In this document: piece by piece, positions 50,524 to 60,185 of the stretch
Position numbering within the stretch: position 1 is the stretch's first letter
Layout: every line of letters starts with the position of its first letter
NCBI RefSeq assembly: GCF_033807715.1
Contig: NC_084591.1
Coordinates: 44,515,368 to 44,579,367, forward strand
Length of the DNA stretch: 64,000 nucleotides
Source of the DNA: Cololabis saira
Lineage: Eukaryota > Chordata > Actinopteri > Beloniformes > Belonidae
Direction: 5' to 3'
The notes under the pieces: model-generated
What the model saw: the letters and a program-made list of their open reading frames with translations, nothing else
Told to the model about the DNA's origin: nothing
Databases searched by the model: none
Program-made: the position numbers and the translations under genes

Positions 50524-51677
50524 GATGCCGCTAGGTACTGTCAATTGGAAATACCCGTAAAAATGTTGTCACAATAATCAAGCTACTATAGATGAATGCA
50601 CAGACTACTCTTCCCAGTTGAGACATCAGATCTTTTAACCTTGATATATTTTTAAAGTGGTAGTAGGCTGACTTTGTTTTTGTCTTAATGTGTTTAGGTG
50701 TGAGTCCATCACAACACCCAGATTTCTGCGCTGGTTGCTAGTTTTTAGGTGTATCTGTGGTGACCTGTAATCGTTTGTCTTTGGCTCCAAAGACAATTTT
50801 GTTTAGCTCGAGAAATGTAGATATTGAACCGAAGAGCTCCCAGACAGGAACCTTGGGGAACTCCACATGTGATTCTTGTCTTCTCTGATGTAAAGTTACC
50901 TGTTGACACAAAGTACTTCCTGTTCTCTAAGTATGTTTTGAACCACTTTAGTACAGTTCCAGAAAGACCCGCCCAGTTCTATAGTGGTTTGAGTAAAGTA
51001 TTTCGGTCAACTGTATCAAGTGCAACACTGATATCCAGTAACAATAAGACTGACTTTTTTCCCATCATCTGCATTCAAAAATATATCACTATGACTTTTT
51101 TTGGCAATGATGTCAGAAAAGTAGTACTTCCTTGCATTCCTTAGTTGTAAATTATGAGAGGGAAGTTTGTCTTTATAGATGTCAAAAGGAACCTGGAGAT
51201 TAGTTTTTCTCCAATCAAAAACGTATGCTTTCAAGAGCCTGTTGAAGTTAGAGAGGGACATCGCTGTTCTGATAGCAGCTGGCAGGCGGTTCCACCAGCG
51301 TGGAACACTGTGAAAACTGTGAGTTCCTTGAACGTAGGGATGGCGCTGCCAAACAACATTCCTGTGAGGAGCAATTAGCGCCTATGGCGTAATTCTGTAT
51401 GATCGCGTTGAGGCAGATAATTCAAGTGAAAGGGCACAACTCAGGAGAAGAGACAGCAGGCGTAGAGTGAGAAATCTAGTAAAGGAAAGCACAGTTCCCT
51501 GACTGGGAATCGAACCCAGGGCAAGTTTTCACATTCTAGTCACTTTTTGAACATCCCACCGTGAGCGTACGCACAATCCTTGTACACCGCACTCTTTGTA
51601 CATGTGGCCGTTGATCTTTCAACTTGTTGAAACCCTCTGGTGTATATTGTGAGAAATGTATCATAGAAAAAGAGCAG

Positions 51678-51749
51678 TTCCCTGACCGGGAATCGAACCC
51701 GGGCCGCGGCGGTGAGAGCGCCGAATCCTAACCACTAGACCATCAGGGA
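51678..51749 (-). tRNA. tRNA-Glu (CTC), copy 34
   Basis: Identical to copy 1; alternate member of the right-hand dimer. Confidence 0.96.
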
Positions 51750-52903
51750 GATGCCGCTAGGTACTGTCAATTGGAAATACCCGTAAAAATGTTGTCACAA
51801 TAATCAAGCTACTATAGATGAATGCACAGACTACTCTTCCCAGTTGAGACATCAGATCTTTTAACCTTGATATATTTTTAAAGTGGTAGTAGGCTGACTT
51901 TGTTTTTGTCTTAATGTGTTTAGGTGTGAGTCCATCACAACACCCAGATTTCTGCGCTGGTTGCTAGTTTTTAGGTGTATCTGTGGTGACCTGTAATCGT
52001 TTGTCTTTGGCTCCAAAGACAATTTTGTTTAGCTCGAGAAATGTAGATATTGAACAGAAGAGCTCCCAGACTGGAACCTTGGGGAACTCCACATGTGATT
52101 CTTGTCTTCTCTGATGTAAAGTTACCTGTTGACACAAAGTACTTCCTGTTCTCTAAGTATGTTTTGAACCACTTTAGTACAGTTCCAGAAAGACCCGCCC
52201 AGTTCTATAGTGGTTTGAGTAAAATATTTCGGTCAACTGTATCAAGTGCAACACTGATATCCAGTAACAATAAGACTGACTTTTTTCCCATCATCTGCAT
52301 TCAAAAATATATCATTATGACTTTTTTTGACAATGATGTCAGAAAAGTAGTACTTCCTTGCATTCCTTAGTTGTAAATTATGAGAGGGAAGTTTGTCTTT
52401 ATAGATGTCAAAAGGAACCTGGAGATTAGTTTTTCTCCAATCAAAAACGTATGCTTTCAAGAGCCTGTTGAAGTTAGAGAGGGACATCGCTGTTCTGATA
52501 GCAGCTGGCAGGCGGTTCCACCAGCGTGGAACACTGTGAAAACTGTGAGTTCCTTGAACGTAGGGATGGCGCTGCCAAACAACATTCCTGTGAGGAGCAA
52601 TTAGCGCCTATGGCGTAATTCTGTATGATCGCGTTGAGGCAGATAATTCAAGTGAAAGGGCACAACTCAGGAGAAGAGACAGCAGGCGTAGAGTGAGAAA
52701 TCTAGTAAAGGAAAGCACAGTTCCCTGACTGGGAATCGAACCCAGGGCAAGTTTTCACATTCTAGTCACTTTTTGAACATCCCACCGTGAGCGTACGCAC
52801 AATCCTTGTACACCGCACTCTTTGTACATGTGGCCGTTGATCTTTCAACTTGTTGAAACCCTCTGGTGTATATTGTGAGAAATGTATCATAGAAAAAGAG
52901 CAG

Positions 52904-52975
52904 TTCCCTGACCGGGAATCGAACCCGGGCCGCGGCGGTGAGAGCGCCGAATCCTAACCACTAGACCATCAGGGA
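52904..52975 (-). tRNA. tRNA-Glu (CTC), copy 35
   Basis: Identical to copy 1; 2,452-bp repeat of copy 33. Confidence 0.96.
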
Positions 52976-54129
52976 GATGCCGCTAGGTACTGTCAATTGG
53001 AAATACCCGTAAAAATGTTGTCACAATAATCAAGCTACTATAGATGAATGCACAGACTACTCTTCCCAGTTGAGACATCAGATCTTTTAACCTTGATATA
53101 TTTTTAAAGTGGTAGTAGGCTGACTTTGTTTTTGTCTTAATGTGTTTAGGTGTGAGTCCATCACAACACCCAGATTTCTGCGCTGGTTGCTAGTTTTTAG
53201 GTGTATCTGTGGTGACCTGTAATCGTTTGTCTTTGGCTCCAAAGACAATTTTGTTTAGCTCGAGAAATGTAGATATTGAACCGAAGAGCTCCCAGACAGG
53301 AACCTTGGGGAACTCCACATGTGATTCTTGTCTTCTCTGATGTAAAGTTACCTGTTGACACAAAGTACTTCCTGTTCTCTAAGTATGTTTTGAACCACTT
53401 TAGTACAGTTCCAGAAAGACCCGCCCAGTTCTATAGTGGTTTGAGTAAAGTATTTCGGTCAACTGTATCAAGTGCAACACTGATATCCAGTAACAATAAG
53501 ACTGACTTTTTTCCCATCATCTGCATTCAAAAATATATCACTATGACTTTTTTTGGCAATGATGTCAGAAAAGTAGTACTTCCTTGCATTCCTTAGTTGT
53601 AAATTATGAGAGGGAAGTTTGTCTTTATAGATGTCAAAAGGAACCTGGAGATTAGTTTTTCTCCAATCAAAAACGTATGCTTTCAAGAGCCTGTTGAAGT
53701 TAGAGAGGGACATCGCTGTTCTGATAGCAGCTGGCAGGCGGTTCCACCAGCGTGGAACACTGTGAAAACTGTGAGTTCCTTGAACGTAGGGATGGCGCTG
53801 CCAAACAACATTCCTGTGAGGAGCAATTAGCGCCTATGGCGTAATTCTGTATGATCGCGTTGAGGCAGATAATTCAAGTGAAAGGGCACAACTCAGGAGA
53901 AGAGACAGCAGGCGTAGAGTGAGAAATCTAGTAAAGGAAAGCACAGTTCCCTGACTGGGAATCGAACCCAGGGCAAGTTTTCACATTCTAGTCACTTTTT
54001 GAACATCCCACCGTGAGCGTACGCACAATCCTTGTACACCGCACTCTTTGTACATGTGGCCGTTGATCTTTCAACTTGTTGAAACCCTCTGGTGTATATT
54101 GTGAGAAATGTATCATAGAAAAAGAGCAG

Positions 54130-54201
54130 TTCCCTGACCGGGAATCGAACCCGGGCCGCGGCGGTGAGAGCGCCGAATCCTAACCACTAGACCATCAGGG
54201 A
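54130..54201 (-). tRNA. tRNA-Glu (CTC), copy 36
   Basis: Identical to copy 1; 2,452-bp repeat of copy 34. Confidence 0.96.
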
Positions 54202-55355
54202 GATGCCGCTAGGTACTGTCAATTGGAAATACCCGTAAAAATGTTGTCACAATAATCAAGCTACTATAGATGAATGCACAGACTACTCTTCCCAGTTGAG
54301 ACATCAGATCTTTTAACCTTGATATATTTTTAAAGTGGTAGTAGGCTGACTTTGTTTTTGTCTTAATGTGTTTAGGTGTGAGTCCATCACAACACCCAGA
54401 TTTCTGCGCTGGTTGCTAGTTTTTAGGTGTATCTGTGGTGACCTGTAATCGTTTGTCTTTGGCTCCAAAGACAATTTTGTTTAGCTCGAGAAATGTAGAT
54501 ATTGAACAGAAGAGCTCCCAGACTGGAACCTTGGGGAACTCCACATGTGATTCTTGTCTTCTCTGATGTAAAGTTACCTGTTGACACAAAGTACTTCCTG
54601 TTCTCTAAGTATGTTTTGAACCACTTTAGTACAGTTCCAGAAAGACCCGCCCAGTTCTATAGTGGTTTGAGTAAAATATTTCGGTCAACTGTATCAAGTG
54701 CAACACTGATATCCAGTAACAATAAGACTGACTTTTTTCCCATCATCTGCATTCAAAAATATATCATTATGACTTTTTTTGACAATGATGTCAGAAAAGT
54801 AGTACTTCCTTGCATTCCTTAGTTGTAAATTATGAGAGGGAAGTTTGTCTTTATAGATGTCAAAAGGAACCTGGAGATTAGTTTTTCTCCAATCAAAAAC
54901 GTATGCTTTCAAGAGCCTGTTGAAGTTAGAGAGGGACATCGCTGTTCTGATAGCAGCTGGCAGGCGGTTCCACCAGCGTGGAACACTGTGAAAACTGTGA
55001 GTTCCTTGAACGTAGGGATGGCGCTGCCAAACAACATTCCTGTGAGGAGCAATTAGCGCCTATGGCGTAATTCTGTATGATCGCGTTGAGGCAGATAATT
55101 CAAGTGAAAGGGCACAACTCAGGAGAAGAGACAGCAGGCGTAGAGTGAGAAATCTAGTAAAGGAAAGCACAGTTCCCTGACTGGGAATCGAACCCAGGGC
55201 AAGTTTTCACATTCTAGTCACTTTTTGAACATCCCACCGTGAGCGTACGCACAATCCTTGTACACCGCACTCTTTGTACATGTGGCCGTTGATCTTTCAA
55301 CTTGTTGAAACCCTCTGGTGTATATTGTGAGAAATGTATCATAGAAAAAGAGCAG

Positions 55356-55427
55356 TTCCCTGACCGGGAATCGAACCCGGGCCGCGGCGGTGAGAGCGCC
55401 GAATCCTAACCACTAGACCATCAGGGA
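55356..55427 (-). tRNA. tRNA-Glu (CTC), copy 37
   Basis: Identical to copy 1; 1,226 bp from copy 36. Confidence 0.96.
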
Positions 55428-56581
55428 GATGCCGCTAGGTACTGTCAATTGGAAATACCCGTAAAAATGTTGTCACAATAATCAAGCTACTATAGATGAA
55501 TGCACAGACTACTCTTCCCAGTTGAGACATCAGATCTTTTAACCTTGATATATTTTTAAAGTGGTAGTAGGCTGACTTTGTTTTTGTCTTAATGTGTTTA
55601 GGTGTGAGTCCATCACAACACCCAGATTTCTGCGCTGGTTGCTAGTTTTTAGGTGTATCTGTGGTGACCTGTAATCGTTTGTCTTTGGCTCCAAAGACAA
55701 TTTTGTTTAGCTCGAGAAATGTAGATATTGAACAGAAGAGCTCCCAGACTGGAACCTTGGGGAACTCCACATGTGATTCTTGTCTTCTCTGATGTAAAGT
55801 TACCTGTTGACACAAAGTACTTCCTGTTCTCTAAGTATGTTTTGAACCACTTTAGTACAGTTCCAGAAAGACCCGCCCAGTTCTATAGTGGTTTGAGTAA
55901 AGTATTTCGGTCAACTGTATCAAGTGCAACACTGATATCCAGTAACAATAAGACTGACTTTTTTCCCATCATCTGCATTCAAAAATATATCACTATGACT
56001 TTTTTTGGCAATGATGTCAGAAAAGTAGTACTTCCTTGCATTCCTTAGTTGTAAATTATGAGAGGGAAGTTTGTCTTTATAGATGTCAAAAGGAACCTGG
56101 AGATTAGTTTTTCTCCAATCAAAAACGTATGCTTTCAAGAGCCTGTTGAAGTTAGAGAGGGACATCGCTGTTCTGATAGCAGCTGGCAGGCGGTTCCACC
56201 AGCGTGGAACACTGTGAAAACTGTGAGTTCCTTGAACGTAGGGATGGCGCTGCCAAACAACATTCCTGTGAGGAGCAATTAGCGCCTATGGCGTAATTCT
56301 GTATGATCGCGTTGAAGCAGATAATTCAAGTGAAAGGGCACAACTCAGGAGAAGAGACAGCAGGCGTAGAGTGAGAAATCTAGTAAAGGAAAGCACAGTT
56401 CCCTGACTGGGAATCGAACCCAGGGCAAGTTTTCACATTCTAGTCACTTTTTGAACATCCCACCGTGAGCGTACGCACAATCCTTGTACACCGCACTCTT
56501 TGTACATGTGGCCGTTGATCTTTCAACTTGTTGAAACCCTCTGGTGTATATTGTGAGAAATGTATCATAGAAAAAGAGCAG

Positions 56582-56653
56582 TTCCCTGACCGGGAATCGA
56601 ACCCGGGCCGCGGCGGTGAGAGCGCCGAATCCTAACCACTAGACCATCAGGGA
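56582..56653 (-). tRNA. tRNA-Glu (CTC), copy 38
   Basis: Identical to copy 1; last consensus copy before the array edge. Confidence 0.96.
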
Positions 56654-57624
56654 GATGCCGCTAGGTACTGTCAATTGGAAATACCCATAAAAATGTTGTC
56701 GCAATAATCAAGCTACTATAGATGAATGCACAGACTACTCTTCCCAGTTGAGACATCAGATCTTTTAACCTTGATATATTTTTAAAGTGGTAGTAGGCTG
56801 ACTTTGTTTTTGTCTTAATGTGTTTAGGTGTGAGTCCATCACAACACCCAGATTTCTGCGCTGGTTGCTAGTTTTTAGGTGTATCTGTGGTGACCTGTAA
56901 TCGTTTGTCTTTGGCTCCAAAGACAATTTTGTTTAGCTCGAGAAATGTAGATATTGAACAGAAGAGCTCCCAGACTGGAACCTTGGGGAACTCCACATGT
57001 GATTCTTGTCTTCTCTGATGTAAAGTTACCTGTTGACACAAAGTACTTCCTGTTCTCTAAGTATGTTTTGAACCACTTTAGTACAGTTCCAGAAAGACCC
57101 GCCCAGTTCTATAGTGGTTTGAGTAAAATATTTCGGTCAACTGTATCAAGTGCAACACTGATATCCAGTTACAATAAGACTGACTTTTTTCCCATCGTAT
57201 GCATTCAAAAATATATCACTATGACTTTTTTTGGCAATGATGTCAGAAAAGTAGTACTTCCTTGCATTCCTTAGTTGTAAATTATGAGAGGGAAGTTTGT
57301 CTTTATAGATGTCAAAAGGAACCTGGAGATTAGTTTTTCGCCAATCAAAAACGTATGCTTTCAAGAGCCTCTTGAAGTTAGAGAGGGACATCGCTGTTCT
57401 GATAGCAGCTGGCAGGCGGTTCCACCAGCGTGGAACACTGTGACAACTGTGAGTTCCTTGAACGTAGGGATGGCGCTGCCAAACAACATTCCTGTGAGGA
57501 GCAATTAGCGCCTATGGCGTAATTCTGTATGATCGCGTTGAGGCAGATAATTCAAGTGAAAGGGCACAACTCAGGAGAAGAGACAGCAGGCGTAGAGTGA
57601 GAAATCTAGTAAAGGAAAGCACAG

Positions 57625-57652
57625 TTCCCTGACTGGGAATCGAACCCAGGGC
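57625..57652 (-). pseudogene. Orphan tRNA 3' end with intact B box
   Basis: Same element as at 294-321, but with the canonical GGTTCGATTCC. Other units with the intact B box start at 20,576, 25,145, 28,324, 35,345, 37,797, 43,592, 45,700, 49,043, 50,269, 51,495, 52,721, 53,947, 55,173 and 56,399. The intact form is uniform in the last eight units of the array, while the mutated form fills the left end. Confidence 0.75.
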
Positions 57653-57807
57653 AAGTTTTCACATTCTAGTCACTTTTTGAACATCCCACCGTGAGCGTAC
57701 GCACAATCCTTGTACACCGCACTCTTTGTACATGTGGCCGTTGATCTTTCAACTTGTTGAAACCCTCTGGTGTATATTGTGAGAAATGTATCATAGAAAA
57801 AGATCAG

Positions 57808-57879
57808 TTCCCTGACCGGGAATCGAACGCGGGCTGCGGCGGTGAGAGCGCCGAATCCTAACCACTAGACCATCAGGGA
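57808..57879 (-). tRNA. tRNA-Glu (CTC), copy 39, edge variant
   Basis: G52 to C breaks the G52:C62 T-stem pair and changes the first G of the B box. A variable-region G to A is shared with copy 31. The T5 terminator is present. Being the outermost copy, it is the one least exposed to homogenisation. Transcription may be weakened. Confidence 0.8.
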
Positions 57880-58241
57880 GATGCCGCTAGGTTCTGTCAA
57901 TTGGAAATACCCGTAAAAATGTTGTCACAATAATCAAGCTACTATAGATGAATGCACAGACTACTCTTCCCAGTTGAGACATCAGATCTTTTAACCTTGA
58001 TATATTTTTAAAGTGGTAGTAGGCTGACTTTGTTTTTGTCTTAATGTGTTTAGGTGTGAGTCCATCACAACACCCAGATTTCTGCGCTGGTTGCTAGTTT
58101 TTAGGTGTATCTGTGGTGACCTGTAATCGTTTGTCTTTGGCTCCAAAGACAATTTTGTTTAGCTGGAGAAATGTAGATATTGAACAGAAGAGCTCCCAGA
58201 CTGGAACCTTGGGGAACTCCACATGTGATTCTTGTCTTCTC

Positions 58242-58330
58242 CGAACCGTGCGACCGTACGGGGGCCTGGCGCCCCAAGGGGCCTGGCGCCCCAAGGGGCC
58301 TGGCGCCCCAAGGGGCCTGGCGCTATGGGC
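58242..58330. repeat. 17-bp GC-rich tandem repeat at the array edge
   Basis: GGGGCCTGGCGCCCCAA occurs three times in full (58,261-58,311) and once in part (to 58,322). Each unit contains the palindrome GGCGCC and can form a GGGGC...GCCCC hairpin. It is preceded by CCGTGCGACCGTACGG, which begins exactly where similarity to the array stops. Confidence 0.85.
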
Positions 58331-58392
58331 CGTTTTTTTTTTCCCCCAATTTTTTTTTTTTTTTCGTTTTTTTTTCCTTTTTTCCCTTATAA
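58331..58392. repeat. Pyrimidine-rich poly-T tract
   Basis: Runs of T broken by CCCCC, CG and CC. Low-complexity sequence directly after the 17-bp repeat; no gene. Confidence 0.8.
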
Positions 58393-58438
58393 ATATCAAC
58401 AGTCACGTTCCATTACAGACCTAAATGTGTACTAGTCT

Positions 58439-58900
58439 GTGCATATCAATAAATATATGTGCAACAATGATGCGTGTGTCTGTTGTTCAACACAACTGAT
58501 CAGACCAAGCGCAGACATAAGCTGCTCTGATCCAGACGGTGGAGTTGGAACAAACTGTCACACAATGTCGAGAGAACGAGACAGATTCAGGAAATTTCCA
58601 TCAGGGGATGAAAAAAGAAAAAAACGAAAGAAAATGGAAGAGTTTAATGCCTCTCTGAAAGGCTCGTTTGATACATTTGTTACAAAAATCACCGATCCGC
58701 CCGGGTCTCAAGCAGCCGTGGGGCCCCGCGTCAAGGCAAGAGATGATGATGAGGCAGGGGAAGGTATGCAGTATTTTGATAATTGGAGAGTTAAAATTGC
58801 GCATATAGACACCCGATCCGACCCGAAAAACCCAAAAATTTTGCGCGTGAGCCCCCCTGGCCATTTCACACAGGGCCTCGCAAATCTCCCAAACGGCTCT
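58439..58900 (+). mobile_element. hAT-like transposase N-terminal relic
   Basis: An ORF with an internal ATG at 58,565 encodes MSRERDRFRKFPSGDEKRKK and continues with a lysine-rich stretch and SLKGSFDTFV. This resembles the N-terminus of ZMYM-type hAT transposases (a short basic leader before the first zinc finger). An acidic run DDDEAGEG follows. The frame then enters GGGCCTCGCAAATC...CGGCTCTGCA, which resembles a hAT terminal region, so the catalytic domain is missing. It is a deletion derivative at best. The assignment is by remembered pattern only. Confidence 0.5.
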
Positions 58901-58904
58901 GCAT

Positions 58905-58920
58905 ACGCATACACATACAT

Positions 58921-58953
<33 letters not shown>

Positions 58954-58982
58954 TACATATACACATACAGACATACATACTA
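58905..58982. repeat. CATACA/CATATACA microsatellite
   Basis: An irregular array of ACATAC, ATACAC and ACATAT. It creates long open frames on both strands with Tyr/Ile/His or Cys/Met/Val repeats, which I do not regard as genes. Confidence 0.9.
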
Positions 58983-59441
58983 CAGCACACTTTGTCTTAC
59001 TGCAAATTTTATTGGTATTTGTAGATTTGACTTCTGATTTAACTATTCAATTTAATCAACACATTTAATTAAGATTTTCTGCAAAATGCTCACAATCGAT
59101 AAGATAAGGATAATTTAATAGCATTTAATAGAGCGTTGTAATAACGTATAAATAATAAAAATCTAAAAATAGTCTGATAGACTGTTTAATACACAACACA
59201 TGACTTATTTTGGAATACAAAGAACCAACTTGACTATGACTATGCTATGTAACATGTGAATTAAGTTTTATTAGTAACTTTGGTAAGTTTAAGATTTCAT
59301 AAATAACATCGATGGAGGGGGGCCCAAAAATCACAGTCTGCCTAGTGTAGTCCATTTATTTAATCCGGCTCTGCACACATGCATACATACACATATAATT
59401 AGCTGCCCATTTCTGTACATAAATATAAAACTCCTTCGCCG
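58983..59441. other. AT-rich stretch, with a possible hAT-like terminus
   Basis: Mostly AT-rich without a supportable gene. GGAGGGGGGCCCAAAAATCA followed at about 59,371 by CCGGCTCTGCA and then a CATACA run echoes the end at 58,890-58,910, so it may be a second terminus of the same hAT-like family. Confidence 0.35.
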
Positions 59442-59660
59442 CTAAACTCCTTCCTCTTTGTACTTTGTGAATATCATGTTTTTGTATTTGTTTTTAAACT
59501 GGTTAATGTTTGGACAGTGTTTTTATTCTGAATCCATTCTGTTCCATAGTTTAGCTCCACTGACATATATATAGAAAATCTTTTCATTGTTGTTCGTGTT
59601 CTGCAAGTCTTCATAATTTAGAGAACCCCTTAAATTATACCTCCCCTCTCTGTCATATTT
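59442..59660 (-). mobile_element. LINE 3'-end relic (C-terminus of a reverse transcriptase)
   Basis: The minus strand reads YDREGRYNLRGSLNYEDL, then VSGAKLWNRMDSE, a stop, then HCPNINQFKNKYKNMIFTKY and a final stop at 59,442. This is the typical C-terminal tail of fish non-LTR elements. At least one in-frame stop makes it dead. It is a third LINE type in the window. Confidence 0.65.
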
Positions 59661-59746
59661 AGCTGCTAATTGTGACTGTAATAAGGTTATCCTTGAAATT
59701 CAGACTGTTGACTGTAGTGGCTATTTGTCCTCCAGGTGAATTATAA

Positions 59747-59780
59747 CAAAATAAATAAATAAATAAATAAAAATAAATAA
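59747..59780. repeat. (AAAT)n microsatellite
   Basis: About eight AAAT units with one interruption. Confidence 0.9.
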
Positions 59781-60185
59781 CTCAAAGTATCAAAGTATAA
59801 TAAACACACGGCCACTGAGACACCTAGGGAGTGGATTTACGCAGGATAAACAAAGTCCATTGTCCAGGCAAAAAATAAAGTTTCCAGAGGTTTATTTTCC
59901 CGGCAAACAAACAAACAAAGATCAATGACTCTCTGACGCCTCTCTTGTCCTGGTAAAAAACCATCTGCTCTCCCAGGTGCCCGGCTCACCTGTGTCTGCC
60001 AACCCATATATGTAATCTCACCTGGTGCTCCAGCAACCCAGTACCTTCAAATAAAGCATGGTTAAGTAACAAAATAAACTTAATCAATACTAAATATCAT
60101 AAACAAATTAAAAGTGTATTCCCAAAACTAAACCACAAAAACTAACCGAATAGAATACATTGAAAAAAGAATAGCCAAATAGCTC
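59781..60185. other. 3' flank of the minus-strand gene
   Basis: No gene seen. A plus-strand TTTATT at 59,891-59,896 (AATAAA on the minus strand) could be the polyadenylation signal of the ORF at 60,186-62,174, about 290 bp beyond its stop. GTTTATTTTCCCGG...CACCTG near 59,890-60,020 may belong to an unidentified repeat. Confidence 0.4.

Larger units (their letters stand above)
49598..54501. repeat. Right 2,452-bp dimeric repeat (two copies)
   Basis: Units at 49,598, 52,050 and 54,502 carry TTTTTTTGACAATG. Units at 50,824 and 53,276 carry TTGAACCGAAGAG and CAGACAGGAACC. The variants are distinct from those of the central dimer. Confidence 0.85.
1..58241 (-). repeat. Tandem array of 1,226-bp tRNA-Glu/LINE compound repeat units
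   Basis: The same sequence recurs every 1,226 bp from base 1 (mid-unit) to 58,241, where it diverges abruptly after the plus-strand motif CTTGTCTTCTC. Exceptions to the period are explained by an LTR element (+4,843), a LINE insertion (+882, five times), a 9-bp insertion (+9) and a 499-bp deletion (twice). Unit order on the minus strand is tRNA-Glu(CTC), spacer, orphan tRNA 3' end, spacer, then a permuted LINE relic running into the next tRNA. Units differ by only scattered substitutions, which implies ongoing homogenisation by unequal exchange or gene conversion. The left boundary lies outside the window. Long-read support is needed to trust the copy number. Confidence 0.97.

Noticed and set aside
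1..58241. CRISPR-like or rDNA-type array
   Set aside because: Units are 1.2 kb and carry a nuclear tRNA and LINE; there is no short repeat-spacer pattern and no rRNA sequence.
58094..58399. Minus-strand ORF spanning the array edge
   Set aside because: It joins a lysine-rich translation of poly-T, the GC-rich 17-mers and LINE debris; chance frame.
58601..58990. Minus-strand Cys/Met/Val-rich ORF
   Set aside because: A product of the microsatellite read in reverse.
58439..59068. 209-codon ORF as a full gene
   Set aside because: Its second half is hAT-terminus-like DNA and a translated CATACA microsatellite; only the N-terminal relic is credible.
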